The position numbers and the translations under genes were made by a program. Shown piece after piece: positions 1 through 8,762 of a stretch of DNA of 64,000 bases (positions are counted from its first letter, which is position 1; each line of letters starts with the position of its first letter). Under the pieces are notes generated by a model. It was not told where the DNA came from and ran no database searches. It saw only the letters and a list, made by a program, of their open reading frames with translations. Source of the DNA: Flavobacterium azizsancarii (GTDB lineage: Bacteria > Bacteroidota > Bacteroidia > Flavobacteriales > Flavobacteriaceae); contig NZ_JAMZNK010000019.1 in assembly GCF_027980145.1 (NCBI RefSeq), positions 1 through 64,000 on the forward strand, in the 5' to 3' direction.

Positions 1-112
1 TTGAACCGAAATAGTGGGACTATTCAAACCGAAATAGTGGCACAAATTCACCGAAATGGGTGGCACGGTCCGACCGAAATCACTGGCACAAATCGAACCG
101 AAATATCCAATC
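1..112. mobile_element. Terminal repeat array of an IS21-like element (end only)
   Basis: Five imperfect copies of a roughly 22-23 bp unit with the core ACCGAAAT, mostly followed by a GGCAC-type motif, run from base 1 to about 112. Multiple short repeats at the end are a known trait of IS21-family insertion sequences. No transposase is visible because the window starts here. Homology to an intact gene tail begins right after the array, so the array edge probably marks an insertion point. The family assignment rests on motif appearance only. Confidence 0.45.
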
Positions 113-182
113 AGTCGAAGACGGTTTTTATTGGTTGAATGAATTAGCAGAAATTCTAAATCCTTATTTGGATGTTGAATAA
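111..182 (+). pseudogene. 3' fragment of a small gene (paralogue of the gene at 25446)
   Basis: The frame at 117-182 reads EDGFYWLNELAEILNPYLDVE and then TAA. It matches the C-terminus of the intact 77-residue protein at 25446-25679 (DNFYWLNKLAEALDPYLDVE). Everything upstream is replaced by the terminal repeat array, so the gene has been cut by an insertion or a rearrangement. A third, decayed copy of the same tail lies at 26994-27045. The function of the family is unknown to me. Confidence 0.75.
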
Positions 183-192
183 GTAAGAATGA

Positions 193-222
193 GAAAAGCC
201 ACTGAAAAGTGGCTTTTTTTAT
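193..222. terminator. Rho-independent terminator hairpin
   Basis: An AAAAGCCACT / AGTGGCTTTT stem with a short GAAA-type loop is followed by a T-run. It lies just after the truncated gene tail ending at 182. Confidence 0.7.
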
Positions 223-253
223 TTTGTGGTTTACTTTGCTTTTTCCGCCTGTT

Positions 254-312
254 TTGTCATTCCGAAGAATGAGGAATCTCCGCAAGTAACTCCGTTGCAA
301 TTGTAAAGTAAT
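254..312. repeat. Dispersed 'GTCATTCCGAAGAATGAGGAATCTCC' family repeat (part copy)
   Basis: This stretch contains the GTCATT...GAATCTCCGCAAG words also found at about 4970-5015, 5080-5110, 24632-24765 and 27058-27150. In several places the two arms face each other, so the unit can form a hairpin. It appears non-coding and lies only between genes in this window. Confidence 0.6.
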
Positions 313-320
313 CTACATTT

Positions 321-506
321 TTAGATTTTCTTAATTCTAAATTTGGTAATGTGTTCGCATCCATCACATTTAAGAAAGCTATTATCATCTACAAACATGT
401 CTATCTCAATTTCGTAATCACAAACAGGACAATTGTAAATAATATCTATAAGTTTAATAGGCGGATTAATTACAGTTGGAGTTTCTAGGATTGAATGTTT
501 TATCAT
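321..506 (-). CDS. Small zinc-ribbon protein, function unknown
   Basis: This 61-residue protein has two CxxC pairs about 20 residues apart (CPVCD near residue 26 and CDGC near residue 48), the pattern of a single zinc ribbon. The start ATG lies nine bases after the TAA of the large helicase gene, so it is probably the last gene of the 4680-321 operon. The tail is basic (KFRIKKI). Such small ribbons often bind nucleic acid or a protein partner; here that is inference. Because it is short, there remains some chance it is not expressed. Confidence 0.55.
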   Translation of the reverse strand: MIKHSILETPTVINPPIKLIDIIYNCPVCDYEIEIDMFVDDNSFLKCDGCEHITKFRIKKI

Positions 507-515
507 GTTTTTACA

Positions 516-3500
516 TTAACCTACCGACATTTTCGCAGACTCTTTCCATAGATAATTTGGCATTGGCTCATTTAACTCCCATTTAATGTTCATTGGTTTT
601 TGGTCTTCATATTCTTTGAAATTGCCTTCTCCAATAAAAACATATCCCATTGTATTTCCCTTTTCATCATTTGCTTTTTCTCTGATGAAAAGTAAAATTT
701 TCTTATCATTTTCTTGTTGTTTAATATAGGATAAACCTCTACCAATATCGGGTCTTGAAGAATTTTGACTTTGCCAATGAAATAAAGTTTCACTTATTGC
801 ATAATCGTCATACATTGTAGTCGGAGAAAAGTTTTCTTCTGATTTAATTAAGTTAATAAAAAGTAGTTCAGTGTTTAAATTAACATTCTCTGCCACACCT
901 TCTCGACTGGAAGATTTTTTTTCAAAATTACTTAGTCCAAATGCAACTAAAATTTGATCTCTTGTGTATCTCGCATGTAATCTTAGTGGTTGATCATATG
1001 GTAATTTAATTTCTATTTCCTTGAAATCAATTCTATCAATTAATATTTCTAATACTTCAATAATTTCATCAACTAAAATTTTATTTTTCCCAATTGCTTT
1101 AATGCTCAATTCTAATGATTTAAATAAATCATGATTTTGCCATACATCATAATGCAACATAAGTAACATTGTTTTTTCGTTAGCACTAAAATCATCAAGA
1201 TGAATATTAAATCCTTGCTTTGCTATTTTAAGAATAAAGTTGAAATAATTCGTTGAACTTGTAGAAAGCCATTTATTACTTATTGCAGAATAAATTTGTT
1301 TTTCATTTATGTTTTCAAAATCATCAGTTATTCCTGCTCGTTGACATAATCTTGACCAGCTATCTTTTTTATAAATCGTTTCAATAGGAATATGATATAA
1401 TTCAATAAAATTATTTAAAGTTAATGGTAAATTAGTTTGATGTTGAAAATTTATAATTTTAGTAATTAATTGATTTACATTTAATGAAGTAGCTTTTTTA
1501 ATGTTTTCAAGAATTGTTTCTTTTGTTTTTTTCTCCAAAACAATGGAGCAGCCTAAAGGTAAATGAGGAAAATCATCTTCAATTTCTTTTTGAACGGAAG
1601 TTGTTGTTTTGCCAATTAATGCTCTGAATTTACTTTCGAAATCATATTCTGGTCTCGAGTTTCCAACAAAATCTAAAACAGTTAAACAATCCTTTCCTTC
1701 TGCTAAACGCAAACCACGACCTAATTGTTGAAGGAAAACGGTTAAACTTTCTGTTGGTCTTAAAAACAAAACAGTATCAATTTCAGGAATATCTACACCT
1801 TCATTGAAAATGTCAACTACAAATAAATAATTGAATTCTTTTTTCTTGAATTCTTCTCTAATTCTGTCTCTTTCACTGGCATTTTTAGCGGTTAAATAAT
1901 TTGCTTTTAATCCTGCCAAATTAAATTTTTCAGTCATAAAAATAGCGTGTTCAATGGTCACACAAAAACCGATCGCACGAATATCATTTATGTCATTTAG
2001 ATATTTATTAAGATTTGTAATTATTTCCCCAACACGAATATTGTTTTTAGTATATAATGCTGTTAATTCGCTTGCTACATATCTACCTTTTTCCCATTTT
2101 ACATTTGTCAAATCAATACTATCCGTAATTCCAAAATATTGAAAAGGACTTAACAGTTTTTTGTTTAATGCTTCAGGAAGTCTTATTTCTGCTGCAATAC
2201 GATTACAGAAATCATCTAGGATATTTTCATTATCCATTCTTTCTGGAGTTGCAGTTAATCCTAATAAAACTTTAGGTTTAAAATAATTTAGAAAAGGTCT
2301 ATAACTTGAAGCCGATCCGTGGTGCGCTTCATCAAGAATGATGAAGTCGTAATAATCTGGAGAAAGGTTTAGATCTTTTAATCTATTATTTAAAGTTTGT
2401 ACTGAGACAAAAAGATATTCATTAGAATTCGGCTCAATTCCATCAACCCATAAATCACCAAAGTTATTATCTTTTAAAACTCCTTGAAAAGTTGCTTTTG
2501 CTTGTTGTAAAATTTCTTTTCTATGTGCTACGAAAAGCAATTTAGAGGATTTATTATTGTTCCTGAAATTCTTGTAATCAAATGCAGATATTACAGTTTT
2601 CCCTGTTCCCGTAGCAGCTACTAAAAGGTTTCTATATCTATTATGAACATTCCTTTCAACTTCTAGTTTTTCAAGAATTTCCTTTTGATAAGGAAAAGGT
2701 TTAATATCAAAATAAGCCGTGGTAAAAGTATATTCTTTTGAAAATCGACCTTGTTTGAGAGCATCAACTAATTTTTCAGAATGAATGCTTTCATCGTATA
2801 ATTCAAAGTCTGCATTTTGCCAATACGCCTCAAATGTTTTTTTAAATTTATCAATGATATGACCAACTTCTTTAGTCGTAACTTTTAGATTCCATTCTAG
2901 TCCATCGGTTAAAGCTGAACGAGAAAAATTCGAGGAACCAATATAACCAGTATGAAATCCTGTATTTCTTTGAAATAAATAAGCTTTTGCATGTAAACGC
3001 TCATTTCCTGTATTATATGAAACTTTAACTTCTGTATTTTCTAATGATGCCAAGAATTCGACAGCTTTCGAATCTGTTGCACCAATATATGTAGTTGTAA
3101 TTACTCTTAGTTTTCCTCCTCTTTCTGTAAATTCTCTTAATTCACGTTCAAGAATTCTAATACCTTTCCATTTAATAAATGAAACTAATAAATCAATTTT
3201 ATCCGATGATAATATTTCTTTTCGTAATTCGCTTTCTAAAGTTGTTCCTGCATTTCCTCCAGTAAAAAGCTCGCTATGAATTAGCCTAGTGTAAGGTGTA
3301 ATTTCTTTTAAATGTAGATCTAAGTCTTTAAAATGAGCATCGACTTTTGTAAAAACAGCGTTTAATATTTTTCCTTCTGTTTCAATTAAATCACCTTCAA
3401 ATTCTGCTTTATCTAATTCATCTCTTAAAAATTGAATTATTTTATTCGAAATTTTTATTTGATTATCTATTAAGTCAATTTCTTTTTGTCTAGGTAGATT

Positions 3501-3665
3501 TTCTAATGCATATTTGATGACTTTGCCAATATGTTGTGATAATAATTGAGAGGCTTCGGCTTTGTCTATTGAAGTTTTTTTTATTTGAAATGTATCTTTA
3601 TCTAATTCGTTTATTTTGTAGTTTATCAGTTTGGTAACTAATTCTTCATATAATCCTTGGTTCAT
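516..3665 (-). CDS. PLD-like nuclease / SF2 helicase fusion with C-terminal DUF3427
   Basis: A 1049-residue multidomain protein. Around residues 130-290 is a phospholipase-D-like domain with one HxK motif (HAKAYLF, about 225) followed by GSSNFS. The SF2 helicase core follows: Walker A ATGTGKT near 351, DEAHH near 446, LTATP, and the arginine-finger motif QQLGRGLR near 650. The last 250 residues resemble DUF3427, with YTRDQ near the start and GxGxSYI near the end. The start overlaps the NUDIX stop by ATGA, which implies translational coupling. Proteins of this build are scattered among bacteria and often sit in accessory islands. A DNA-directed defence role is inference; the domain calls are firm. 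Confidence 0.9.
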   Translation of the reverse strand: MNQGLYEELVTKLINYKINELDKDTFQIKKTSIDKAEASQLLSQHIGKVIKYALENLPRQKEIDLIDNQIKISNKIIQFLRDELDKAEFEGDLIETEGKILNAVFTKVDAHFKDLDLHLKEITPYTRLIHSELFTGGNAGTTLESELRKEILSSDKIDLLVSFIKWKGIRILERELREFTERGGKLRVITTTYIGATDSKAVEFLASLENTEVKVSYNTGNERLHAKAYLFQRNTGFHTGYIGSSNFSRSALTDGLEWNLKVTTKEVGHIIDKFKKTFEAYWQNADFELYDESIHSEKLVDALKQGRFSKEYTFTTAYFDIKPFPYQKEILEKLEVERNVHNRYRNLLVAATGTGKTVISAFDYKNFRNNNKSSKLLFVAHRKEILQQAKATFQGVLKDNNFGDLWVDGIEPNSNEYLFVSVQTLNNRLKDLNLSPDYYDFIILDEAHHGSASSYRPFLNYFKPKVLLGLTATPERMDNENILDDFCNRIAAEIRLPEALNKKLLSPFQYFGITDSIDLTNVKWEKGRYVASELTALYTKNNIRVGEIITNLNKYLNDINDIRAIGFCVTIEHAIFMTEKFNLAGLKANYLTAKNASERDRIREEFKKKEFNYLFVVDIFNEGVDIPEIDTVLFLRPTESLTVFLQQLGRGLRLAEGKDCLTVLDFVGNSRPEYDFESKFRALIGKTTTSVQKEIEDDFPHLPLGCSIVLEKKTKETILENIKKATSLNVNQLITKIINFQHQTNLPLTLNNFIELYHIPIETIYKKDSWSRLCQRAGITDDFENINEKQIYSAISNKWLSTSSTNYFNFILKIAKQGFNIHLDDFSANEKTMLLMLHYDVWQNHDLFKSLELSIKAIGKNKILVDEIIEVLEILIDRIDFKEIEIKLPYDQPLRLHARYTRDQILVAFGLSNFEKKSSSREGVAENVNLNTELLFINLIKSEENFSPTTMYDDYAISETLFHWQSQNSSRPDIGRGLSYIKQQENDKKILLFIREKANDEKGNTMGYVFIGEGNFKEYEDQKPMNIKWELNEPMPNYLWKESAKMSVG

Positions 3666-4057
3666 ATTTCAAGTTTTAAAAATTCTTCAACGATTGGTAA
3701 ATCTGCTTCTGCCCAATCAAGTTTTAATAATTGTGATCTTTCTAGTAATCTGTAATCTTTATGTTCTGCTAATTTTATTTCACCAGAAATATACTGAACT
3801 AAGAATGGAATTAAATTGATTTTAAAAGTACCATAATCATGAATATTATTTGTCAATTTTTGTAATACTTCGATGTTGATATTTATTTCTTCTTTTATCT
3901 CTCTTTTTATACAGTCTATTTCACTCTCATTAATTTCTAATTTGCCGCCAGGAAATTCCCATTTTAAAGGTAATTTCATTTTTTCATTTCTTTGCGCAAC
4001 GAGAATTTTTTCATCCTTTAAAATAATTGCACAAGTAACATTTATGATTTTAGACAT
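3662..4057 (-). CDS. NUDIX hydrolase (MutT-like nucleoside triphosphate pyrophosphohydrolase)
   Basis: 131 residues, the usual length for MutT-like enzymes. A full NUDIX box is visible from about residue 37: G-x5-E-x7-REIKEE, with the glutamates that bind the metal. The N-terminus (VTCAIILKDEKILVAQR) and the GKWEFPGGK-like stretch (LKWEFPGGKLE) are typical of enzymes that hydrolyse oxidised or non-canonical dNTPs to the monophosphate. The stop codon overlaps the helicase start by four bases. That coupling suggests it works with the helicase, either sanitising nucleotides or handling a nucleotide signal. The exact substrate cannot be read from the sequence. Confidence 0.9.
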   Translation of the reverse strand: MSKIINVTCAIILKDEKILVAQRNEKMKLPLKWEFPGGKLEINESEIDCIKREIKEEININIEVLQKLTNNIHDYGTFKINLIPFLVQYISGEIKLAEHKDYRLLERSQLLKLDWAEADLPIVEEFLKLEI

Positions 4058-4152
4058 TTTTTAATAATGCGATAAATGATTTATAAATTCTAATTTGGTA
4101 ATGAAGCTTAATATTAGTGAAATATAATCACATTAACTATTCTTATTAATTT

Positions 4153-4680
4153 TTAAGAATTAAGATTTTCAGGATAAGCAATATTGAAATAGTTTTTGAA
4201 AGCCTTACAAAGTAATTCTTTATCTACTTCAAATAATTCGTTTCTAACATCCCAATCTTTAATATATTCTTCATCGCTTTCGCTAATTTCTTCTCCATAA
4301 AATTTTCGAGTTAAAATGTCACTTAACAAAACGCTGTTGCAATGAGAATACTTTGGATAATATTTCTCAATGAATGCCCAATAATCAAATTTATCATCAT
4401 CTTCTTTTTCTTCTTTACCATCTTTCTCTTCGAATTCCTTGATTACTTCAAATTCAAGCCAGCCCATTGCTTCGCCAATTCCTTTATAAAATGCATTTCT
4501 TTCTACCCAAGTTTCGAAAGTATACTTTTTTAAGTTGATGATTTTTTCAAAATCATCTAAAGGTTCATTATTATGAAATTTCCTAACTTGATCTTTTCCG
4601 AAAATTATTTCTGCTAAATATTTCATTTCTTGATAATGGATTTTGTTACTAAAAAATATTTTAAAACATGCTTGATTCAA
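4153..4680 (-). CDS. Acidic hypothetical protein at the head of the helicase cassette
   Basis: About 157-175 residues and strongly acidic, with a Glu/Lys/Asp-rich linker near residues 83-97 (EEKDGKEEKEDDD). I recognise no domain. The boundary given uses a TTG start. The first ATG in frame is at 4626 (MKYLAEIIF). The minus strand carries TACATTTG at 4685-4678, a -7 promoter word overlapping the TTG, so initiation at 4626 is also plausible. It ends 95 bases before the NUDIX gene on the same strand and is probably part of the same operon. Confidence 0.65.
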   Translation of the reverse strand: MNQACFKIFFSNKIHYQEMKYLAEIIFGKDQVRKFHNNEPLDDFEKIINLKKYTFETWVERNAFYKGIGEAMGWLEFEVIKEFEEKDGKEEKEDDDKFDYWAFIEKYYPKYSHCNSVLLSDILTRKFYGEEISESDEEYIKDWDVRNELFEVDKELLCKAFKNYFNIAYPENLNS

Positions 4681-5181
4681 ATGTAGTTTTTAGTCGAAAA
4701 TTGAGCCGCTTACAATTGTCCTCATTAATAATAATTTAAAATCAATATTATTTTAGTTTTGACTTTCTTCCATAAAAAAAACACCAATTATTTCTGACTG
4801 GCGTTAATTAATATTTCTAAACTTCTTATGAAAACAAAAGCCCTAGCCCTGATGGGAACGGCATCCTTTTGTGGCGGGGTTCGCCACAAAAGATATAGTG
4901 GACAGCAGGAAATTGCTCCTGAAAATTGAAATTCCAATATTTAAAATTACAAATTCCAAAAAAGCAAATCTTTGGCGAGTTGCTTACGGAGATTCCTCGT
5001 TCCTCGGAATGACAAGATTGTGGAGAATTAGTGGTTGTTATCTTAGTTCGTGATAGACAAGATTGGTTGAGTTTTTAGTGTGATTCCTCGTTCCTCGGAA
5101 TTGACAAAATTGAGTGAATTGACGATTGTTTGCTTGTTTATTTATAATGACAAGATTGTCGGGAAAGTGTTGCAAATAATA
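4681..5181. other. Intergenic region with structured and dispersed repeats
   Basis: This 501-base gap holds one Flavo-1-like element (4840-4925) and copies of the GAATCTCC / GGAGATTCCTCGTTCCTCGG repeat at about 4985-5015 and 5080-5110. An open frame at 4871-5053 is made of these repeats and is not a gene. I see nothing else here. Confidence 0.6.
4840..4925 (+). ncRNA. Flavo-1-like structured element, copy A
   Basis: Order of parts: box CCCTAGCCCTGATGGGAACG, a long stem TCCTTTTGTGGCG / CGCCACAAAAGA, then box ATAGTGGACAGCAGGAAATTG and GCTCCTGAAAA. The same boxes recur at 24517-24600, 29141-29230 and 50798-50886 with different hairpin arms, so the outer boxes are conserved while the stem varies. 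From memory it resembles the Flavo-1 RNA motif of Flavobacteria; I could not run a covariance search. Confidence 0.55.
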
Positions 5182-7647
5182 TTACTTATCCTTCTTTCCC
5201 CATTTAATTTTCATTTTTCCATCATCACCATCAAGTGCAATTAAATGCAGAACAATTCCTCGGTCGCGAACGGCGTCGCGTTCGGCTTTGGTGGCGAGTT
5301 TGATGTCGTTTTTGGAGTTTCGGAGTGGGATGGTGAGGGCGAGATTGGTGCCTCGGCCAAAGGAATAAATACCTTCGGCATCGAGGTTTAAGACGCTGGA
5401 ACTAATGGTGAAATTATTGACATCGATTTGTTCTCCGCGCAATTTAAGATTGCCGGATAAATCGCTAAACGTAATATTCTCGACATCGCGGAACGGAAAA
5501 GCAAACTTGCCAATTTTTACGATAGGTTCAAAGTTTAACAAAGCGCCCTGATTGACGTTGAACGTTAGATTGCCGTGCATAGAATTGGTGATGAGTTCGC
5601 CATTGCTATTGATGAATCCGGTTACATTGGCCTGACTGCTGAGTTTTCCTTTGATGTTTTTAGGGTTAAAAGACGTAACGCCAAAGTTGTTGAACGACTT
5701 TAAAAAACTCGCAATATCTACACGATTTACCTGCGCGTTGGAGCTAAAGGCAAAGTTTTTTCCGCTTGGTTTTACTTCGCTGTTAAACGTGATGCTTCCG
5801 CCGGAAGTTTGCAGCGAACCGTTTTTTATGACCAATCTCGAATCGATCATTTGCACGGTTGCGGTGGTATTGGTCGCGGTTAGTTTATTATAATTGATGT
5901 TATCGGCTTTGATGTCGATTATTACAGAACATTTGTCGATTACGGTTCTTAAATGGTTCGAAATCGTTGGTCTTTTGGCGGTTTTGGCAGTGACTTTTGT
6001 GGTTTGAGAAGTCGCCAAAACGCCCAGAAATTGTTTTAAGTCGATATTTGGGCAATAGATTTTCCAGTTTACGATCATTCTTTCGGGTGCATCATAATAG
6101 AGGTTCAGGAAATTGTCGATTTTTCCTTCGATGAAAATCGTGTTTTTATTGTGTTTATAAGTAATTTGTTTGATGAGCAAAGCTTTCTCTGTAAAATCAA
6201 GATGTATGTTGGTTTTTACGGCATGAACATTTTTTGGTATATAATGAAATGAGGCATCATCGACATCGATTTTACCAATAAAACGGGGTTTTGTAATGTA
6301 CAAATCGACTATATCAAACTGAAATTTCAGGTTGGCTTTTGCATGACCGGCCGTAAACTGAATCCATTTGTCGTTGCTGATTTGGTTGAGTCTTTCGATA
6401 TCGAACTCTGAACTTACGTTTCCGGTTGCCAATGGTTTTTCGAGATTGTTAATCGCTAATTGGGGAATCGTAAGCGGAATATTCTCGTATTCGCCCGCAA
6501 ATCTCGTCAGGATAATAGCCGAATTGGCGTCGTTGTAACCGTCTTTTGGTTTAAAATTATTGGTAAAAATTCCTTTAAAATTACATTTTTTGATTAATCC
6601 GTCCGGAATACTCAATTCGTTGTCTTTTATGATCGCCTGAACGACAATTCTGGGATCTCCTTCGGCATTAAAATCGCCTTTTATATCGCAATTTACGTCG
6701 ATAGGTTTACTTAAATTAAAGCGATTTAGCTTCGAGCTGATATTGGCAGACAGTACATTCGACGCATTTTGCCATAAAATAGAAGTCCCAATATTGATTC
6801 CGAAAAGGGCATTTCCTTTGGCAAGATTAAAAAATGCGATAATGTCAAACGAGTCTGTTCCTATTTTTAGATTTCGGGTTACGACATCAATTTTTTCTTT
6901 TTTGGAGGAATACGAAACATTAAAAGTTCCTTTGAGTTCTTTTTCTTTGGCAAAACTGCCGTGTACGGTATTAAACGCTAAACTCTTTATTTGCGTATCC
7001 AGAAAAACATCGGTTTGCCAATCGCTTCCGTCATAATTTACTTTTGTATTTAAACTCGCAACATCAAAATCAAACAATTTATGCCCAAGCCGATTGTCAA
7101 GAATAAAATGAACATCGTTGAGGTCGATTTCATCAATTGTCGTTTCTCGATCAGATTTATTTTCGGGCGTTTTTTTCTTTTTAGGTTTAAAGATATCGGC
7201 GTTCGAATAACCGTTTTCGGCTTTATAAACATAAATATCAGCGTCGTTGATGAGGATTTTATGTATGTTGATTTCGTTGTGCAATAAACTCCAAATGTTC
7301 AAACGCGCTTCGACTTCGTTAGCTTTCAGTAAAGTATGTTTGTGCGTTGCCCATTGATTGTCTTTGAGCTCGACATCTTTTAAGGCTAAAGTAAAGTTTG
7401 GGAAACCGGTTAGAAACTTATAATGAAAATCGCCAATGTGGAATTTTCCGTTGATGTTTTCGTTGATTTTTGTGTTGATCTTGGCGATGATTTCGGTTTT
7501 ATTTCGGTTGAAATAAATGGATAATCCGCCACACGCAATTAATAGTAATGCAATAAGTCCTAATATAAAAAAGCCAAAACGCTTTGCATATTTTTTAAAG
7601 TGGACTGATTGAAAGAAGTTTTTTATATGAAGTAAAGTTGATGCCAT
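5182..7647 (-). CDS. AsmA-family membrane-anchored protein
   Basis: 821 residues. A short cytoplasmic basic stretch is followed by one membrane segment at about residues 24-45 (FGFFILGLIALLLIACGGLS), then a long beta-rich region with repeated 'GxxxxxN/D' strands. The N-terminal part after the anchor (INENINGKFHIGDFHYKF) is typical of AsmA proteins, and the C-terminal third, with short strand motifs such as LNLDAEGIYSFGRGTNLAL, is AsmA_2-like. AsmA proteins are implicated in lipid transport and outer-membrane assembly between the two membranes. It stands alone, divergent from trxA. Confidence 0.8.
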   Translation of the reverse strand: MASTLLHIKNFFQSVHFKKYAKRFGFFILGLIALLLIACGGLSIYFNRNKTEIIAKINTKINENINGKFHIGDFHYKFLTGFPNFTLALKDVELKDNQWATHKHTLLKANEVEARLNIWSLLHNEINIHKILINDADIYVYKAENGYSNADIFKPKKKKTPENKSDRETTIDEIDLNDVHFILDNRLGHKLFDFDVASLNTKVNYDGSDWQTDVFLDTQIKSLAFNTVHGSFAKEKELKGTFNVSYSSKKEKIDVVTRNLKIGTDSFDIIAFFNLAKGNALFGINIGTSILWQNASNVLSANISSKLNRFNLSKPIDVNCDIKGDFNAEGDPRIVVQAIIKDNELSIPDGLIKKCNFKGIFTNNFKPKDGYNDANSAIILTRFAGEYENIPLTIPQLAINNLEKPLATGNVSSEFDIERLNQISNDKWIQFTAGHAKANLKFQFDIVDLYITKPRFIGKIDVDDASFHYIPKNVHAVKTNIHLDFTEKALLIKQITYKHNKNTIFIEGKIDNFLNLYYDAPERMIVNWKIYCPNIDLKQFLGVLATSQTTKVTAKTAKRPTISNHLRTVIDKCSVIIDIKADNINYNKLTATNTTATVQMIDSRLVIKNGSLQTSGGSITFNSEVKPSGKNFAFSSNAQVNRVDIASFLKSFNNFGVTSFNPKNIKGKLSSQANVTGFINSNGELITNSMHGNLTFNVNQGALLNFEPIVKIGKFAFPFRDVENITFSDLSGNLKLRGEQIDVNNFTISSSVLNLDAEGIYSFGRGTNLALTIPLRNSKNDIKLATKAERDAVRDRGIVLHLIALDGDDGKMKIKWGKKDK

Positions 7648-7830
7648 CTCGAAGAAATTTTCTGGATCATTAAAGATAAGTTAAAAAACCGACGTTATTT
7701 TAAAAATATGGCCTTGGATATGTTGTAAGGTATAACTTATTTTTAAAAAATATGGGAATCGTATAATAAATGACAATACATTTATAATTAAAACTAATTT
7801 AATAATGGTGTTTCATTAGTATTTAATTTT

Positions 7831-7838
7831 TAAATTTG
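7831..7838 (+). promoter_or_regulatory. Putative -7 promoter element of trxA
   Basis: TAAATTTG matches the Bacteroidota -7 consensus TAnnTTTG and lies 56 bases before the trxA start. No clear TTG is found at the usual -33 distance, so only half of the promoter is supported. Confidence 0.4.
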
Positions 7839-7894
7839 TACTCTAGTTTGAAAACGAAAACAATTCAGACAATAATTTTAAAAGATAAGAAATT

Positions 7895-8212
7895 ATGGCA
7901 TTAGCAATAACAGATGCTACTTTTGATGAAGTAGTTTTGAAATCAGATAAACCAGTAATGGTAGATTTTTGGGCAGCATGGTGCGGTCCTTGTAGAATGG
8001 TTGGTCCAATCATTGACCAAATCAGCGAAGAATACGCAGGTAAAGTAGTTGTTGGTAAAGTCGATGTAGATGCTAACCAGGAATTCGCTGCAAAATATGG
8101 TGTGCGTAACATACCTACCGTTTTGGTTTTTCATAACGGTGAAGTAGTAGGAAAACAAGTAGGAGTTGCTCCGAAACAAACCTACGCAGATAGTTTAGAC
8201 GCTTTGTTGTAA
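7895..8212 (+). CDS. trxA: Thioredoxin
   Basis: 105 residues, full length for thioredoxin, with the active site WCGPC at about residues 29-33 inside FWAAWCGPCRMVGP and the cis-proline loop NIPT near residue 73. It reduces disulfides of cytosolic proteins. There is no signal peptide, so it acts in the cytoplasm. It is monocistronic: a promoter word lies upstream and a strong hairpin terminator directly follows. The call is secure. Confidence 0.97.
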   Translation: MALAITDATFDEVVLKSDKPVMVDFWAAWCGPCRMVGPIIDQISEEYAGKVVVGKVDVDANQEFAAKYGVRNIPTVLVFHNGEVVGKQVGVAPKQTYADSLDALL

Positions 8213-8231
8213 TCGTAAGATTATGATTTAT

Positions 8232-8266
8232 ATAAAAAAGGTTTGGCGAAAGTCAAGCCTTTTTTA
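8232..8266 (+). terminator. trxA terminator
   Basis: The stem AAAAAAGGTTTG / CAAGCCTTTTTT encloses a GCGAAAGT loop and ends in a T-run, about 20 bases after the trxA stop. Confidence 0.85.
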
Positions 8267-8293
8267 TTGGAATAAAATTGAATTGAGCATATT

Positions 8294-8432
8294 TTAAACA
8301 CATAAGAACATAGCTTTTCTAATGTAATAAAAAGGCATTTCATTTGTGTGAACACACATAGCTATCTGAAAGAAAGGTGTTTCTTTGTGTATTCTTTTTT
8401 TCGGAATGTAAAGCTATGTCCCTATGTGTTTA
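8294..8432. repeat. Palindromic 'ACACATAG...CTATGTGT' dispersed repeat
   Basis: The outer arms AAACACATAAGAACATAGC (8295-8313) and GCTATGTCCCTATGTGTTT (8413-8431) face each other. Inner arms around ACACACATAGC and TTTGTGTATTC add further pairing. The same words recur at 62570-62872. The transcript would fold into one long hairpin. Confidence 0.65.
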
Positions 8433-8495
8433 AATAAATTGGCGTAAACAATAAACAAGAGAAAGTCAAGCCTTTTTTATTTTAAAGGTTTTTTT

Positions 8496-8762
8496 TTGCC
8501 ACGAATTTCACGAATTAGCGCGAATTGCTTTGAGCTTAACATTCAATTTTACGAATTAAAATGTGGTATTTTTTTACCACAAATTTCACAAATTTTCGCA
8601 AATTATTTATTTGATACTGATGAAATTTTCACGCAGATTTGGCAGATTAAAGCAGATTTATTTTTGATATTAGTTATTAATAAATCTGTTTCCATCTGCT
8701 TAAATCTTTTAAAATGGGTGTAAAAAAAAATAATTCGTGAAAATTAGTGTAATTCGTGGCAA
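8496..8762. repeat. Nested palindromic repeats ('GCCACGAATT' and 'CACGCAGATT' families)
   Basis: The outer arms TTTGCCACGAATTTCACGAATT and its counterpart AATTCGTGGCAAAC (ending near 8764) flank inner arms ACGCAGATTTGGCAGATTAAA and ATCTGCTTAAATCT. The right outer arm runs into the 3' end of the histidine kinase gene and supplies its stop codon and last five residues. The same families occur at 13029-13187, 43539-43626, 59740-59860 and elsewhere. Confidence 0.65.

Noticed and set aside
4871..5053. 60-residue frame in the repeat-rich gap
   Set aside because: It is composed of a Flavo-1-like element and a dispersed repeat.
5651..5893. Plus-strand frame within the AsmA-like gene
   Set aside because: A shadow of the minus-strand gene, without a start signal or recognisable domain.
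8496..8723. 75-residue frame with I-S-R-I-S-A-N type repeats
   Set aside because: It is translated palindromic repeat DNA and repeats the same words in other gaps.
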